Part shown: in pieces, positions 1 through 12,030 of the stretch | How the letters are laid out: the number at the start of each line of letters is the position of its first letter | How positions within the stretch are numbered: the stretch's first letter is position 1 | Assembly: GCA_965153355.1 (NCBI GenBank) | Contig: OZ231127.1 | Span: 13,454,001-13,518,000 of the forward strand | DNA: 64,000 nucleotides | Origin: Flaccisagitta enflata | Lineage: Eukaryota > Chaetognatha > Sagittoidea > Aphragmophora | Direction of reading: 5' to 3' | Position numbers and translations under genes: made by a program | Notes under the pieces: model-generated | Database searches by the model: none | Told to the model about the DNA's origin: nothing | Seen by the model: only the letters and a program-made list of their open reading frames with translations

Positions 1-147
1 GCACCACATGTATGGACTAAATATGGCCATTTTTGAGCCATGAGGTCAAAGACCGCAAAAACCCCGAAAATAAGTGGGACTTTGGGACAGATGGACGGAT
101 GGACCGACAAAGCGGGATGTAGAGTCATGTACCGCGCGACTAAAAAT
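1..147 (-). mobile_element. Interspersed GTCC-core repeat, 5' partial copy
   Basis: The stretch ends in a run of GGAC/GGAT/GACC tetranucleotides, then a segment reading 'acaaagcgggatgtagagt' and a terminal 'gcgcgactaaaaa'. The same architecture recurs at least 20 times in the window, in both orientations. No coding potential is visible. It is a member of the unnamed repeat family described at 33713-33932. Confidence 0.6.
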
Positions 148-1378
148 CAATGCAAGTTTATTTGATGCATAATACCTTTAGGCTATTTCTCCTATAAACC
201 GGGCCGGCAAAGATTGAGTGTCTGAATGTGTTAACATTGAAAAAGATAATATAATTCAATGATATTTGCATCTATTTGCTTGGAAATTTTGGTTCCAGCC
301 TCAAAATTTGATAGTTTTTCAAGTCATACTGAAAAAATCACAAAGTCTTAAACTAAGTTTATTTATAGGAATTTTTATAAAAAACAGTGTGACATAGTGT
401 GATAAGGTGTTAATTCGATAGGACAATTTTTTAAAAAATCAATATATCCGGCTAGAAATGACATGAAGGTCTGAAATTTGGCATGTAACCTGGGTTATGT
501 CTTTACTAAACAGGGGAAAAAAAGAAATTTTCCATCACACTTGAAAGTATGTTGTTTTGTGTATAGCATATTACTATAGCAAGATTGAATATTTTATCAT
601 TTTTGACAAATCAACTATGAACGAAATTTTTTCATAGTAAATGACCACCAATCACTATGAAATTTTTGGTGTTTCTTTAGGAATAGCAATGGCACAAAAA
701 TGACCCATAGTTCGATAGGCTTGACAATTTCTTGGTGTGTTTATCATAGTAGATATGAAGTGTGACAGGGAAAAAAAGGCTTACTTGGCTCTACTTTTGA
801 CCACCTAACCTGTCAAAATCTTGATTATGAAGCATGTATGTTAATCACTTGGTCCCAGGGGATGTTTTAGAACAGCTATCATCACCGACAAAATAAATGG
901 TGGGAGAAAACTGTGTTTTTATACATACCAATTCATGTTTTTCAGCTGGCCCACTTTAAAGGAGAAATTGCCTTTACTATCATATACGACAAAAAAGTTT
1001 CACGCCTGGTGCTTATCGATGGCGCTTATTGTACCCTCATGAGTTTATGTTCACTAACAGTAGTAATGTTATAGAATGAGCGGTGTCGACAAAAAAAAAA
1101 AAAGGAGATTTCGACCACTCCTCACCCTGTTTTTTCCTCTCATCTGTAAAGCATTCTGCATTACGGAAAATGAAATAGGTTTTTTATTTAACTTGATAAT
1201 TACCGCTCAGTCAAGAGTGAGCCGTAATTTCGTCGCAAAATATGAGAAAAATCATAATGGAGTAAAATCTGACTAGACTGTTCTCTTGCCTAAACTCTCC
1301 TACTTTTTCCTGATATCCATCCATCGCTGGTTTATTCCCACCCAAGATAAAAACTTTATTCATTAACGATTTCGTTAT
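148..1378. other. AT-rich intergenic DNA
   Basis: I see no gene here. The sequence is AT-rich with short homopolymers (poly-A at about 1090-1102). The small ORFs have no recognisable composition. It lies downstream (3') of the lectin gene. Confidence 0.5.
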
Positions 1379-1436
1379 TTCGGCAGATGTCAAAATTTCA
1401 TTCGAATTTCGGCAGATGTCAAGATTTCATTCGAAT
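1379..1436. repeat. Two-copy 29-bp tandem repeat beside the lectin stop codon
   Basis: The unit 'ttcggcagatgtcaa(a/g)' plus 'atttcattcgaa' occurs twice in direct succession. It lies immediately 3' of the lectin stop codon, so it would be in the 3' UTR of that transcript. Confidence 0.6.
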
Positions 1437-2413
1437 TCATGGTTTCAGAATATGGCACAGGAACCCACAAACGCTCCCATAATCATTTTTTGCGGTCAAC
1501 AGCTTGCCCTTATCAGTCATCAGCAGCCCGTATTTTTCGGTCGCGAGTGTGCTTGGCTCTGCGACAGAGCTCCATCTGCCGTGGTTGAAGGGCAGTGGTT
1601 CTCCGGTCAACCAAAACCAATTATGCTTAAAGTTGTCAGTACCCGCCAGATCCTGAAATATTTTAAGCATGGGTTACAATCTGATGCGTTGATGATATTA
1701 CGTGGTTGCAATGTCGAACAATTGATTAGTAAAGTATCAAGCCGATCAGACGACCATTTGCATTTCAGTTGTATGAAGTGCAATGAATAAAAAGTAAGCC
1801 AGATTAATTTTGGTTCCTGTTTTTCCGACGTATATGAAGTTTACCTCTCTCCAAAATAAACCGACCCACATCTTCTTGCATGTGTTGGCCGAAAGTTTTT
1901 TGGAAATGAGGTCGATATCTTTGTAAAGCGGAATGCTAGCCAAGTCACCATCCACGCCACCGCCCAAGGCTCGACAAGCGGTCTTCGCCTCCTCCCAGGT
2001 CTCTTTCCTGTTAATGAAGACGTAAGTCTTTCCCTGGACTTGAATGTATTTTTCACCAGCATCCTCGTTCAGCCGCTTCGCCACTGCAAGATGCGAGGAA
2101 AAGTAAAATATTAAGTACAGCTCAAAGCAGGACGTGACTTGGTCGCATCCTTGTCTGCTGGATATCTTAGTTGCGCACGGGTAGGTACTACTACTATGGG
2201 AAGGTGAGGAGATCTGCCTAGAAATGAGCAGCGCTGCTTCACAGACCGACCGATGGAAGTAGCTAAACAGCGTGACGGTGAATGATGATCAAACTTAGCA
2301 CTTGTTTGTGCGATGTTACCGTTGCCATGCGTTGCCTTTCCATTGGCAGTCAATATGCCACTGAAAAGAAAGACGGCGACCCAAAACATCGTAACTGAGG
2401 AGAGAAAATTCAT
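1437..2413 (-). CDS. Secreted C-type lectin-like protein (three exons)
   Basis: Exons are 2413-2320, 2083-1845 and 1652-1437, joined at phases 1 and 0, giving 182 residues. Donors are ACG|gtaaca and GAG|gtaaac; acceptors are cttgcag| and tatttcag|. Exon 1 encodes a signal peptide (MNFLSSVTMFWVAVFLFSG). The rest is one C-type lectin domain: a GKTYVF start, TWEEAKTACRALGG (helix 2 with the first conserved Cys), the WIGL-like core WVGLFW, a GEPLP segment at the calcium-loop position, and a terminal VCGFLCHIL with the last cysteines. No WND motif is visible and the long-loop region is unusual, so calcium or sugar binding is uncertain. The protein is predicted to be extracellular; a role in immunity or recognition is only a family-level inference. 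Start choice: the first Met sits directly before the hydrophobic segment. Confidence 0.85.
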
Positions 2414-3020
2414 GAGATTATTCTTCGTTCAAAAAAGTTGCGGTCGGCCTAATCGCATGGAGAGAATGTTAATGTTTTCCTTTGATCATATCTACAACCC
2501 GCAACGATAGAATCAGTAATTGCAATCAGTAATTCCCCGCTCCGTGTTTAAAAGAATTCGAATCAATGTTTTCGCGTAAGGAACGTTTAGATCGATACGA
2601 AGTCGAGGTTCCGACTGATCTGGAGTTCTTGTTTGTTTTGAAGTCTACGTAATTTTGTCGAAAGTTTTTTTATCGAAACTCTCGTAGTAAGTATAGTGGG
2701 CGCGGGATAAGCGGAGTCACCGTTGCGTATAGTTAAACTATAAACGCTTTCATGAATGAAACTACGCTTGTGTTTTTGTGGCGTTAGTCGTTAACGAGCG
2801 AAGTTTTCCTCCGACGCGACCAACAAGGGCGGCTGGTATTATCTTTCAGGGCTAGGGCGATGGAATCTCCTCACGGATCTGAAGGGCGATACCCCCGAGA
2901 GCTTGTGGGAGAGAGTTCGCTGGAAGGAGTTCGGCTATCGAAGGGACATGCAAGCTCCTCGATGACGATGATCCATAACTATGTTAAAGGGGGTTTATCA
3001 TTTTTTGGTTGCAGATTATT
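2414..3020. other. Upstream region of the lectin gene, no gene seen
   Basis: This is the sequence 5' of the lectin start codon. It has mixed composition and no convincing coding frame. A promoter is expected here, but I could not identify a specific element. Confidence 0.4.
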
Positions 3021-3029
3021 TCAGGGGTG

Positions 3030-3680
3030 TATATAATTGAGCGGCTTTTGATTTTATTCCCCCCCTGCATTTGATTTTCTTCCCCGCAACGCGTCGCGTT
3101 GCGTTATAAAATCTATGATTTTCTTCCCCACAAAGCAAGAAATCAGTATATCATAGGTTTAAATAGTGTTAAAATGTGTTGTAGTAATCAGACTCAGGGA
3201 TGTATATAGTCCTATGATCTTTGATTAGTTTCCCCCCCCCTGCCTTTGATTTTCTTCCCCGCGACGCGTCGCGTCGCGTTACACAATGTATGATTTTCTG
3301 CCCCATGTAGCAATAAAACAGTGTTTTTATGGTTTAAACAGTGTTAAATTGTGTTTTACTAATCATTTTTTATGATTTGGTACAGTCAAAAGTTTTATTT
3401 TCCCCAAATTTTCTTTTTTTTTCTTTTTCTCCCCTTGAATTTTTTCCCCAATCTCCAAACCCTTTGATTATTTCCCCCCCCCCCACCGGGGGGGGGGGGA
3501 ATGTAGAACAATATACAGGCCTGATCAGACTACCATTTGGAACTATCAAAAGTGTTAGATCTTTAAAAATTTTCTTTTTTCTTCATTTTTAGCTTTTGAT
3601 TTTTTTCCCCATATCCAAACCCTTTGATTTTATTCCCCCCCCCCCCCGCCGGGGGGGGGGGAATGCTCAACTTTATACAC
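3030..3680. repeat. Tandem C/G-tract repeats with poly-C/poly-G hairpins
   Basis: The motif 'tttgattttcttcccc' recurs about every 160-200 bp. The first two units carry an 'acgcgtcgcg' palindrome. The next two carry a run of about 12 C followed directly by about 11 G (near 3473-3499 and 3633-3661). The block can form strong hairpins and G-quadruplex or i-motif structures. Confidence 0.7.
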
Positions 3681-5210
3681 GCCTGGATTATTTGCTAGAT
3701 CATTTCAAAGTTATAGATATTTTAACTGACTCAATATTTTTTTTTTTTTTTTTGGAAATAGCTAAAAATATGGAAAAATAAAATCAAAAAATTTTAAAAC
3801 AAAAATCGAAGAGACCTCTGGTTGGCGCCATTCAAAAGGAAACAAATCAGCTCTTTCATAGCTATCAATTTCATGCGTAGTCTCATTTCGCCCAAAAAAT
3901 GTATTAACTTCTTTGAATTTCTCAAAAATATATTGGAATACAGTTTTCCTCTACAGCTCTCAAAAAGTCTAAGAATCTTCGACTCTTTTCCAAATTATTG
4001 ATGGATTTATGAATCCTTGCTGTAGGCTTGTAACGACCAAAATACGGAAACTGCGTCAAATCGGGCATCTGGATCTAGGCGCATGCACGCGCACTCCAGG
4101 ATCAGGAAATTCAATAACCGTGTTAATGTATAAAATGTTTTCTTACTTAGATTTTTTTTTACCATTGGTTATCACTAGATTAAGCTTCTAACGATGGTTC
4201 TTTTCATCAAAATTGTCTGAAATTTTAAGAAAGTTATTTTTTTCGACGAACCTCCACATGGGTGAGGTTGTGGGTTGACTTTGAGGGTATTCTGTGTAAC
4301 ATACTCTATATGCTTTTATACGGGTTTGTTTTGAGAAAGATGGTGAGTTTTTTTCTGAAATGATCAACAGTTATTACAGATGGACCATGGAGTTGTGGTG
4401 CGAGTGAGAGGCGAGAGAGAGGCAAAGAGGCCGCGTGATCCCGCCTCGTCCTTCCTCCTTATTTGCTTAGCAATTTTGTAATTCAATCCAAAGTAAACAT
4501 TCACATTCTCATCGCCGGATAAAGACCTCCACCAACAGCTTCCATTTCTTGGGCCAATACCGATCTTTTATCTCGCGTCTACGAAGAGCGCTGGTTGATC
4601 GTACAGACGTACACGATATGTACAAATCTATTACTAATTACTGTAACTATGGCAAAAGAAAAATGGGACAAATGTTTTATTCAGTTCTTTTATTAAGTGC
4701 TTGAGCTACAAAAAAATTCATGATCGTTTGAAAGGCTTGCAAAAAATCTTCCTAATGCGACGTTGCTGGATATTCTAGCTTTATTCGTTTAGAAATGACA
4801 AAATAATAAGCAAAATCATTGCCATGTTCATTTCTGTGATTCGATTGGGAAAAAAATTTCCTGCAAAATAGTAGTTCACTTTGACCAGCTCTCACACCTT
4901 AACCGTTCGAGCTACAGACCTGGGATTGGTCTAGAATGAAAGAAAATTCGAAAATCTTTAAAATCATCTCAAGAAAAAACATTGACAATGTTTTTTGTCC
5001 TCGACGATCAGTTTACGTCGAGGACTATAACATAGCCTTGATCGTGTAGTGAGTCGTTGTTTGTTGTCGTTGTTTGTCTCAACCCTTAAAAACTTGAGAA
5101 CCACAACTCAGATGTTGATGAAACTTGGTCAGTGTTATTTTGACGGCATTACTAACCTGTGTACCAACTTTCAACAACATTCATAAATATTTAATACCCT
5201 TTGCCTATTA
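3681..5210. other. Intergenic DNA without recognisable gene
   Basis: AT-rich sequence with short homopolymers. The segment near 3790-3890 ('ggttggcgccatt' followed by 'agctctttcatagct') also occurs near 8840, 9200 and 52235, so it is part of a dispersed repeat. No coding frame is supported. Confidence 0.45.
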
Positions 5211-5211
5211 T

Positions 5212-5590
5212 ATTTGTAGTAATATTAATTCCTGGACTTATGAAATTTACATAGGGGAAGGGTAGTAAAGGTTCACCAATGTTGTTTAAACTTGTTTTGG
5301 AAGTTCATTGTAGTAATTAAAGCTCCCCTGCAAGATTTCAGATAATTCTGAGTATTGGTTTAGAAGATATTAGGGTATTTTGCTAGTAATAATAATTCCT
5401 AGACTTATGCAATTTACATAGGGTAAGGGTAGTAAAGGTTCACCAATGTTATTCAAACTTGTTGTGAAGGTTCATTGCATCAATTAAAGCTCCCCTGCAA
5501 GATTTCAGTAAATTCTGAGTATTAGTTAAGAAAATATAAGGGTATTTATGATGTATCTAGTAACATTATTTCCTGGACTTAAGATTTTTT
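5212..5590. repeat. Direct repeat, period about 175 bp
   Basis: The segments beginning 'aattcctggacttatg' (5228), 'aattcctagacttatg' (5394) and 'tttcctggacttaag' (5568) share the following 'acataggg..agggtagtaaag' and 'aaagctcccctgcaag' blocks. There are two full units and one partial unit. Confidence 0.7.
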
Positions 5591-5756
5591 TTTTGAAAAA
5601 ATATTTTGAAAAAAATTTTTCAGAATTTTTTTTGAAAAAAATTTTTTTTAAATTTTTAAATTTTTTTAAAAAATTTTTTTTAATTTTTTTTTTAAATTTT
5701 TTGAAATTTTTTTTCATGAAAAATTTTTTTTTTTGGAAATTTTTTTTTTTTTTGAC
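5586..5756. repeat. Low-complexity poly-A/poly-T tract
   Basis: The sequence is almost entirely A/T homopolymers with occasional G or C. Lysine/phenylalanine-rich ORFs here are artefacts of composition. Confidence 0.8.
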
Positions 5757-5774
5757 TATAAGGTATGCAATGGT

Positions 5775-6015
5775 AGCTGGGTCAGACTGAGTGGCAGGTC
5801 AGGCAGAGTAGCAGGTCGGGCAGTACTTGGGTCAGACTGAGTAGCCGGGTCAGACTGAGTAGCCGGGTCAGGCTGAGTAGCCGGGTCAGACTGAGTAGCC
5901 GGGTCAGACTGAGTAGCCGGGTCAGACTGAGTAGCCGGGTCAGACTGAGTAGCCGGGTCAGACTGAGTAGCCGGGTCAGACTGAGTAGCCGGGTCAGACT
6001 GAGTAGCCGGGTCGG
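5775..6015. repeat. 18-bp minisatellite
   Basis: The unit 'gtcagactgagtagccgg' is repeated about ten times almost perfectly, with degenerate units at the left end. Because 18 is a multiple of three, the minus strand stays open and would read repeated SDPATQ. I see no start context, splice sites or neighbouring coding sequence, so I treat it as a satellite rather than a gene. Confidence 0.85.
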
Positions 6016-6019
6016 ACAT

Positions 6020-6748
6020 CAAATAGACTACAGTCGAGGACTGTTGTTTTTAGGCTTTTTTCCATATAATTTCTTTAAAAACCAAAAAAGAGGGACAGTT
6101 TTTTTTATTGCTGTTGCAATCATCTTTGTCATTCTTGACCACTCCTTCTTCATCTTAATGTCATTTCTAAACGATTAAAGTTAGGACAGCGTCATCATCT
6201 GCAGGAAACCGTTACATTTTCGGCATTGAGTGTTTTGGTCCTTAGCTTAAACGAAGTCATTCGAATCAGTGAAGATTCGGAATATTATTTTTTTTATTCT
6301 CACTTAGAGTGAACGTGGAAAGCTATTCGGCTCGGGCGGCATACCTGACTAAATGTAGAACAGCAACGCATTGAGAAATGGACGGTCAGTGAAGGGATCG
6401 GTCGCGCATCAAAAATATTGCTCATTTACTCCAATAATGATATGAAATTTCAATGGACTCATATGACTGACAGACAGGAAACAAAAGGAAAACGATAATT
6501 TTCTTCAGCATCCAGACATAACGGAATATTTCTGAAAATTTTTAAGTCGCTTATACTAAATATTTTATATCGGACGGTTGATCATCTAGTTGTCTGTTTC
6601 GCTGAATTAGAGAAAATTAATACTTTCATACGCTGATGATTAGTAGGACCTTCAATCCTCAGCAAAGAGGCTAGTAAGATGCTTAAAAAATTAGTTTTGA
6701 ACAAAAAATTGCCTCTTAATTTTCGAATTAAAATCAATCGCTTTTAAG
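6020..6748. other. No gene recognised upstream of the acidic-protein exon
   Basis: Mixed AT-rich sequence. It probably holds intron or 5' sequence of the plus-strand exon starting at 6749. No further exon could be supported. Confidence 0.35.
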
Positions 6749-6979
6749 ATCTCGACGACGACTGCAGCGACACAATATCCGTGTGTTCGGCGACGGCTCT
6801 AGACGAAACATCCTCTACGCTCCCATACGTCGATGAAACGGAAACATACTCTGAAGCTTTCCGTACCACAGACAGCCGCCACGGGCCCGATGACCGGGGA
6901 CTAACCATTAATATTGGCTGGGACGAAAATGTAGCCATCGAAGTTTACTCTGACGGCGAAAACGAAGACATCCAGGAAT
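6749..6979 (+). CDS. Exon of an unrecognised acidic protein
   Basis: An open frame of 77 codons is bounded by an acceptor (cttttaag|) and a donor (GAAT|gtgaga), phase 1 on both sides. The encoded segment is acidic and Ser/Thr-rich: it starts with a DLDDDC cluster, then TISVCSATALDETSS, TLPYVDETETYSEA, INIGWDENVAIEV and an acidic end (YSDGENEDIQE). The codon composition is balanced and very different from the surrounding low-complexity DNA, which supports real coding sequence. No domain is recognised. A (GA)n tract starts directly after the donor. Upstream exons were not found. Confidence 0.6.
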
Positions 6980-7081
6980 GTGAGAGAGAGAATGAGAATG
7001 TGAGAGAGAGAGAGAGAATGAGAGAGAGAATGAGAGAGAGAATGAGAGAGAGAATGAGAGAGAGAATGAGAGAGAGAGAAT

Positions 7082-7168
<87 letters not shown>
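6980..7168. repeat. (GA)n and GAGAATGA microsatellite
   Basis: AGAGAATG-type units grade into a pure (GA)n run. The tract lies directly downstream of the splice donor at 6979. Confidence 0.9.
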
Positions 7169-7172
<4 letters not shown>

Positions 7173-7261
7173 CTAACAAAGATAGATATATTTAAAAAGA
7201 ATGCAAAAGATGCGGAGGAATGGAATAAAAAGAAACGAAAGACAAGAATGGAAAAGAAGAA

Positions 7262-7295
7262 ATAAAATGAAAGAAAGTAAGAAAGAAAGTAAGAG

Positions 7296-7358
<63 letters not shown>

Positions 7359-7424
7359 AAAAAAAAACAGAAAGAAAAAAAAACAGAAAGAGAAAGAACG
7401 AAAAAGAACAAAAGAAAGAAAACA

Positions 7425-7508
<84 letters not shown>

Positions 7509-7650
7509 AAAAGTAACAGCAAGAAAAAAGAACGAAAACGGAAAAAAGAACAAAGAAAGAACAAAGAAAGAAAGAACAAAGAAAGACAGAACAAAGAAAG
7601 AAAGAAAGAAAGAAAAGAAAAGAAAGAATGAAAAGAGAAAGAAAGGAAAA
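7262..7650. repeat. (GAAA)n microsatellite
   Basis: About 390 bp of GAAA units with interruptions. The long basic or Phe/Leu-rich ORFs in several frames are artefacts of the repeat. Confidence 0.9.
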
Positions 7651-7750
7651 AAAAATCTGGGTGATGTCATTTACACAATGCTGTCTGCGAACGAAAGTGT
7701 TCACGCGCAGAAAAATAACAACCTCTCCCTCTCATTTCATTCATCCTTAG

Positions 7751-7776
7751 TGGAACGAAACGCCGAAGATTCATAG
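7751..7776 (+). CDS. Possible terminal exon of the acidic protein
   Basis: A pyrimidine-rich tract (ctctccctctcatttcattc) and an AG precede a short frame. If joined in phase 1 to the exon ending at 6979, it adds only ERNAEDS after the junction codon and then a TAG stop. The phase fits and the acceptor is good, but the exon is only 26 bp, so the call is tentative. Confidence 0.35.
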
Positions 7777-8117
7777 GGAAGGGTATCGAACCAGGAAGCG
7801 TGATGTCGCGTTTAGTTTATCGGCGAGTGGAAGATTCTGGTGGGAAAAGGGGCTCATTGGCGCCAATGAAGCCATGTAAGCGCATACGAGTGATACACTC
7901 TTTTTTTTTTAGTAAGGACCAAGTTTATAAGGACATGAGGCTGAAATTTTGCCAAAAATTAAGGACATTTTAAGGACAAAGCTCAGCCTCATACTTAAAA
8001 AAAAAAATTTAATTTAAAATTTGGATTGTTTTTACGCAACCTCTTAAAAGAAATAATCATGTTTACAGGAAATGATAACATTCATTTTTGCTCAATAATA
8101 TAATATGTTAGTACCAA

Positions 8118-8155
8118 TAAAGGCGGCTAATCGCCGGCCGGAAAAAAGTCGTAAG
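8118..8155 (-). repeat. Copy of the GGCGA/GCCGCC terminal stem-loop repeat
   Basis: 'ggcggctaatcgcc' followed by 'ggccggaaaaaagtcg' matches the ends found near 30700, 36005, 40000 and 51660. It can form a GC-rich stem-loop. Confidence 0.55.
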
Positions 8156-8292
8156 TGGGAATCCTCTTTTTTTCAGTGCATGTTCTTCTGTGTGTGCATG
8201 TCATGATGTCTTGTCGATTGCTTGTCTGTTTTTGTTATTCAATCACTGTCTCTCTTTGCCTCTCCATCTTCTTTTGTCTTTGTGATGTGTGC

Positions 8293-8661
<369 letters not shown>

Positions 8662-8675
8662 AGTAAAATGCTAAA

Positions 8676-9385
8676 GCTAGCGTCATAAAAGTTGGAGTCA
8701 ATTTGCGTAACATCTCGACTATTCTCTGTTGTTACATTAGTTGAAAAGTTTGGGATCTATGAAAAATATCGATCTTTGCGAAAATGCGAAAAAATTAAAA
8801 AAGATTCAAAAATTCATAGCGCCAAAACTAATGATCGTAGAGACTTCTGGTTGGCGCCATTTGAAAGAGAAAAATTAGCTCTTTCTTAGCTGTGAATATC
8901 AAAAAATGTATCATCCCAGTCAGGAAATGGCTCAACTTCCGCAAATTCCCCAAATCAAAAATGGAAAACCCGATTTCTCCCCTACGTTTCAAAAAGTCGA
9001 ATTACGTAATTCGACTTTTTTCCAAAAATATCAAAGTTAGCGTCATAAAAGTTGGGGTCAATTTACGTAACATTTTTGCTATTCCCTATTGTTACATAAG
9101 GCTGAAAAATGGGATCAATGAAAAATATCAATTTTCACGAAAATGCGAAAAATTAAAAAAAACTTTAAAAATTCATAACGCCAAAACTAATGATCGTAGA
9201 GACTTCTGGTTGGCGCCATTGGAAAGAGAAAAATTAGCTCTTTCTTAGCTGTGAATATCAAAAAATGTATACTCCCAGCCCCAAAATGACCCAACTTTCA
9301 AAAATTGCCCCAAACCGAAAATGGAAAACTTTATTTCTCCCATACGTTTCAAAAAGTCGAATTACGTAATTCGACTTTTTTCCAA
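8676..9385. repeat. Tandem duplication, two units of about 360 bp
   Basis: Both units contain 'agcgtcataaaagttgg', 'aactaatgatcgtagagac', 'ggttggcgccatt' and the hairpin 'aaaaagtcgaattacg' / 'taattcgactttttt'. They begin near 8678 and 9040. Confidence 0.8.
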
Positions 9386-9639
9386 TAAACAACTATAAAG
9401 CGATTATTGTCACATCTAACTTGTAATTACTTATGTTGAACATCAATTATTTCAATGCATAAAACATGATCATAGGAAAATATTAAGGACATTTCAGCCC
9501 AAAATTTGCAAAGATATAAGGACATCCCAGCCTCAGAAAAAATTTACTGGTTCTTATTAAAAAAAAAAGAGTGAAAGTGAGATCACGCCACAGCTATTGA
9601 GATATATTGACATCATGACATGACAAGAAAGAGAGGAAG

Positions 9640-9718
<79 letters not shown>

Positions 9719-9796
9719 CAGAAAGGAAAATGAAAGTAAGACAGGAAGACAAAACAAAAAGACAGAAATTCGGGAAGAAAGAAAGAAAGAAAGAAA
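9640..9796. repeat. (GA)n and (GAAA)n microsatellite
   Basis: A pure (GA)n run at 9643-9714 is followed by degenerate GAAA-type units. It lies upstream of the coiled-coil exon on the same strand. Confidence 0.9.
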
Positions 9797-9832
9797 GACA
9801 GTAAAAATTCACATTCCCCTTCACGTTAACAG

Positions 9833-10632
9833 TTCCGTCGATCTCATGTTGAATGAGTCCCAAGCGTTGCGAGCAAGGTTTTGTTCTCTACGAAACAAGC
9901 TTCGAAACAGCAAGAATCGTCCACGACTATACGACAAAATTTTCAACCTCAATGTCTCTCCGGGTGAATTCTTCGGTGATGTCTCGTCGATCAAATTTGA
10001 CGATAAAAACGACGACGATGTTGAGAAGCGGATGTTGAGAACTCACGTGGGCGATCTCGAGCAAGATCTTGCAGTAATGCAACAAAAATTGAATGCTAGC
10101 GAAGATCCAAGCAACTATTTACAAACCGACATCAACTCTTTAACGGCAAGAATAAAATTCTTAGAAAACCACATGATGGCGCTGGAGAGCGAAGTTCAAG
10201 AATTTCGTCAACAAACATCCGATTTGAAGCAAAAAGTCGGCGAACTTGAAAATGAGCAAAAGGCGGAGAAAAAGCAGAAAGTCATTGGACGGAACAATTT
10301 TTGCAAACTAGGATCGAGTTCTAAAGCTTTGACGAAGACGGCTCTCAAAGAAAATATTGCTGAGAACGTTAATGCTTTGGGTGCAAATCGTGGACTCGTT
10401 TTTGACCAACTCGTCATGAGAGCTGAAGATGGACGAAAGGTACGCAGAACTCGATGCCGAAGAGAAGCGGAGGGTCATCACAGCTTCGGCGTGGAAGGAT
10501 CGGAGGAGAATTCCCGACAAAAGTTTCGCCGAGCTTGGTAAAGTTGGTACTATCCCTTGCGCCTCCCACGTCAAATCATATGAAGCGGAATTGAACCAAC
10601 AGATCGGGACTCCAGAACCGGTAAATGGATGA
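9833..10632 (+). CDS. Coiled-coil protein, exon with frame change
   Basis: After a good acceptor (ttcacgttaacag|) one frame stays open from 9833. It encodes a globular-looking start (SVDLMLNESQALRARF) followed by heptad-rich segments (LEQDLAVMQQKL, INSLTARIKFLENHMMALE, FRQQTSDLKQKVGELENEQ) typical of a coiled coil. In this frame a donor AAG|gtacgc occurs at 10439/10440. From about 10429 a second frame also looks genuinely coding (MDERYAELDAEEKRRVITAS, then RIPDKSFAELGKVG) and runs to a stop at 10632. Either the exon ends at 10439 and the second frame is unused, or a one-base frameshift separates two halves of one exon. The family is not recognised. Upstream and downstream exons were not found. 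Confidence 0.6.
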
Positions 10633-12030
10633 TAAAATCGGAATATTTAACTATGAGACAACGGCGACTTAATAGATTGCAGTAGATTGGAACAGACGAT
10701 TGACAGACAGACTGAGAGAGAGAGAGATCAAAGCAATGATAACACGTTGATCGCAAACTGCTCAAGATAGAAATTGAACAGTCACAGAAATTCTTCAATT
10801 GCCAAACTATCAGTTTAAGACAAATTCATGCTTCATGTACAGGAGTTTTTCGCGCGAGATTAACGCATCAACGCCTCGAATCAAACTGACGACCGCGACC
10901 CTCCAATTCCAAACATTCCAATGTTCAACATTTTGTACAATGGACTTAATAGTTTTCTCCAATTCTATCCTGGCCCTCTCAAAACTCGGATTTTATTCTA
11001 TATCGATCTCAAAAGCGTTTGCGTGATTTTCTTCATTTTTTGCCTTGGGCGCAACTGACAAACATCATTTTGTCAAATGCAACTAACAAACGTCATTTCT
11101 GTATATGTTGTTTGAATCGTTCATCTTTCATTTGATCTCTACTGAATTGAATTATCAATTGCCTTCATATTTGTTTGGTTTATTGAGATTTTTGCTCGAT
11201 GCCACATAATAGGTCAAAAGCAAGTGCTTTTGTAAGAAAAAGTTGTCTGTTTGCTGTGGCCGTGAGCAAAAACCTCATTTGCATACAGTTGTTAATTAGA
11301 TGCTTTTCTTTGACTAGCTAGCCAATGTATGAAACACGAAGAAAGGACAGTCTAAAGCGCCAAAACTGAATTGAAAGGCTCTTACCAATGTCATAAGGCA
11401 AAAAGGTTTTTCGTTCGCAGTGTAAATAAAAAAAAATAAAACTGGTTGGGCACCATCTTATTATTTCAGTGGAAGTTTCATGAGAAGCCTGTTCGAATAC
11501 GGTATGAATAAAAATGGCAGGGCAATGTTTTGATGGGAAATTGGGAAATGAGACCCGGTTTAGGCAGATGATTTTGAAGAGCTTTCACAGAGCTTTCAAA
11601 CAGTTGTGGATTTTGCTATGTTTTTTTAATTGTAAGGGTATAAAACACTGACAAGCATATTTTGTCCCGGTTTTTTTTTTGCCACAGTTAACAGCGTCAC
11701 TGTTAATGACATTGAGCACTATGCGGTCCTTCAGCATAGGGTCGACTTACCCTTGTTTGATAGGAGGGCAAGATAACATTTATCGGGGTCAACCTTTTAT
11801 GGAACAACTTGATATTTCGAATGATATGGCTCATCAGAGATGATATCTAGCTGCTTTGACATTGGTCCGATTTGTCTCGTGAACTATTCGTGATAAAAGC
11901 AAGATTCGCCATTTGTTTGCCAGTTAAATACAAACATACAAATACTCCAATTACGAGAAAAAGTTCAAATAAACGTGCAAAATGTTTGAAAGATGAGGAA
12001 AACAAAGAAAATACGTATAACATGATTCAA
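10633..12030. other. Intergenic DNA between the coiled-coil block and the foldback element
   Basis: No gene is seen. The sequence is AT-rich and mostly unique within the window. Confidence 0.4.

Noticed and set aside
5756-6022. 88-codon ORF with repeated SDPATQ
   Set aside because: The 18-bp minisatellite keeps a frame open by its length alone; there is no start context, signal or neighbouring exon.
6908-7776. Long ORFs rich in Phe/Leu/Ser or Lys/Glu
   Set aside because: They are translations of (GA)n and (GAAA)n microsatellites in all frames; there is no protein-like composition and no splice support, except for the short terminal frame noted at 7751.
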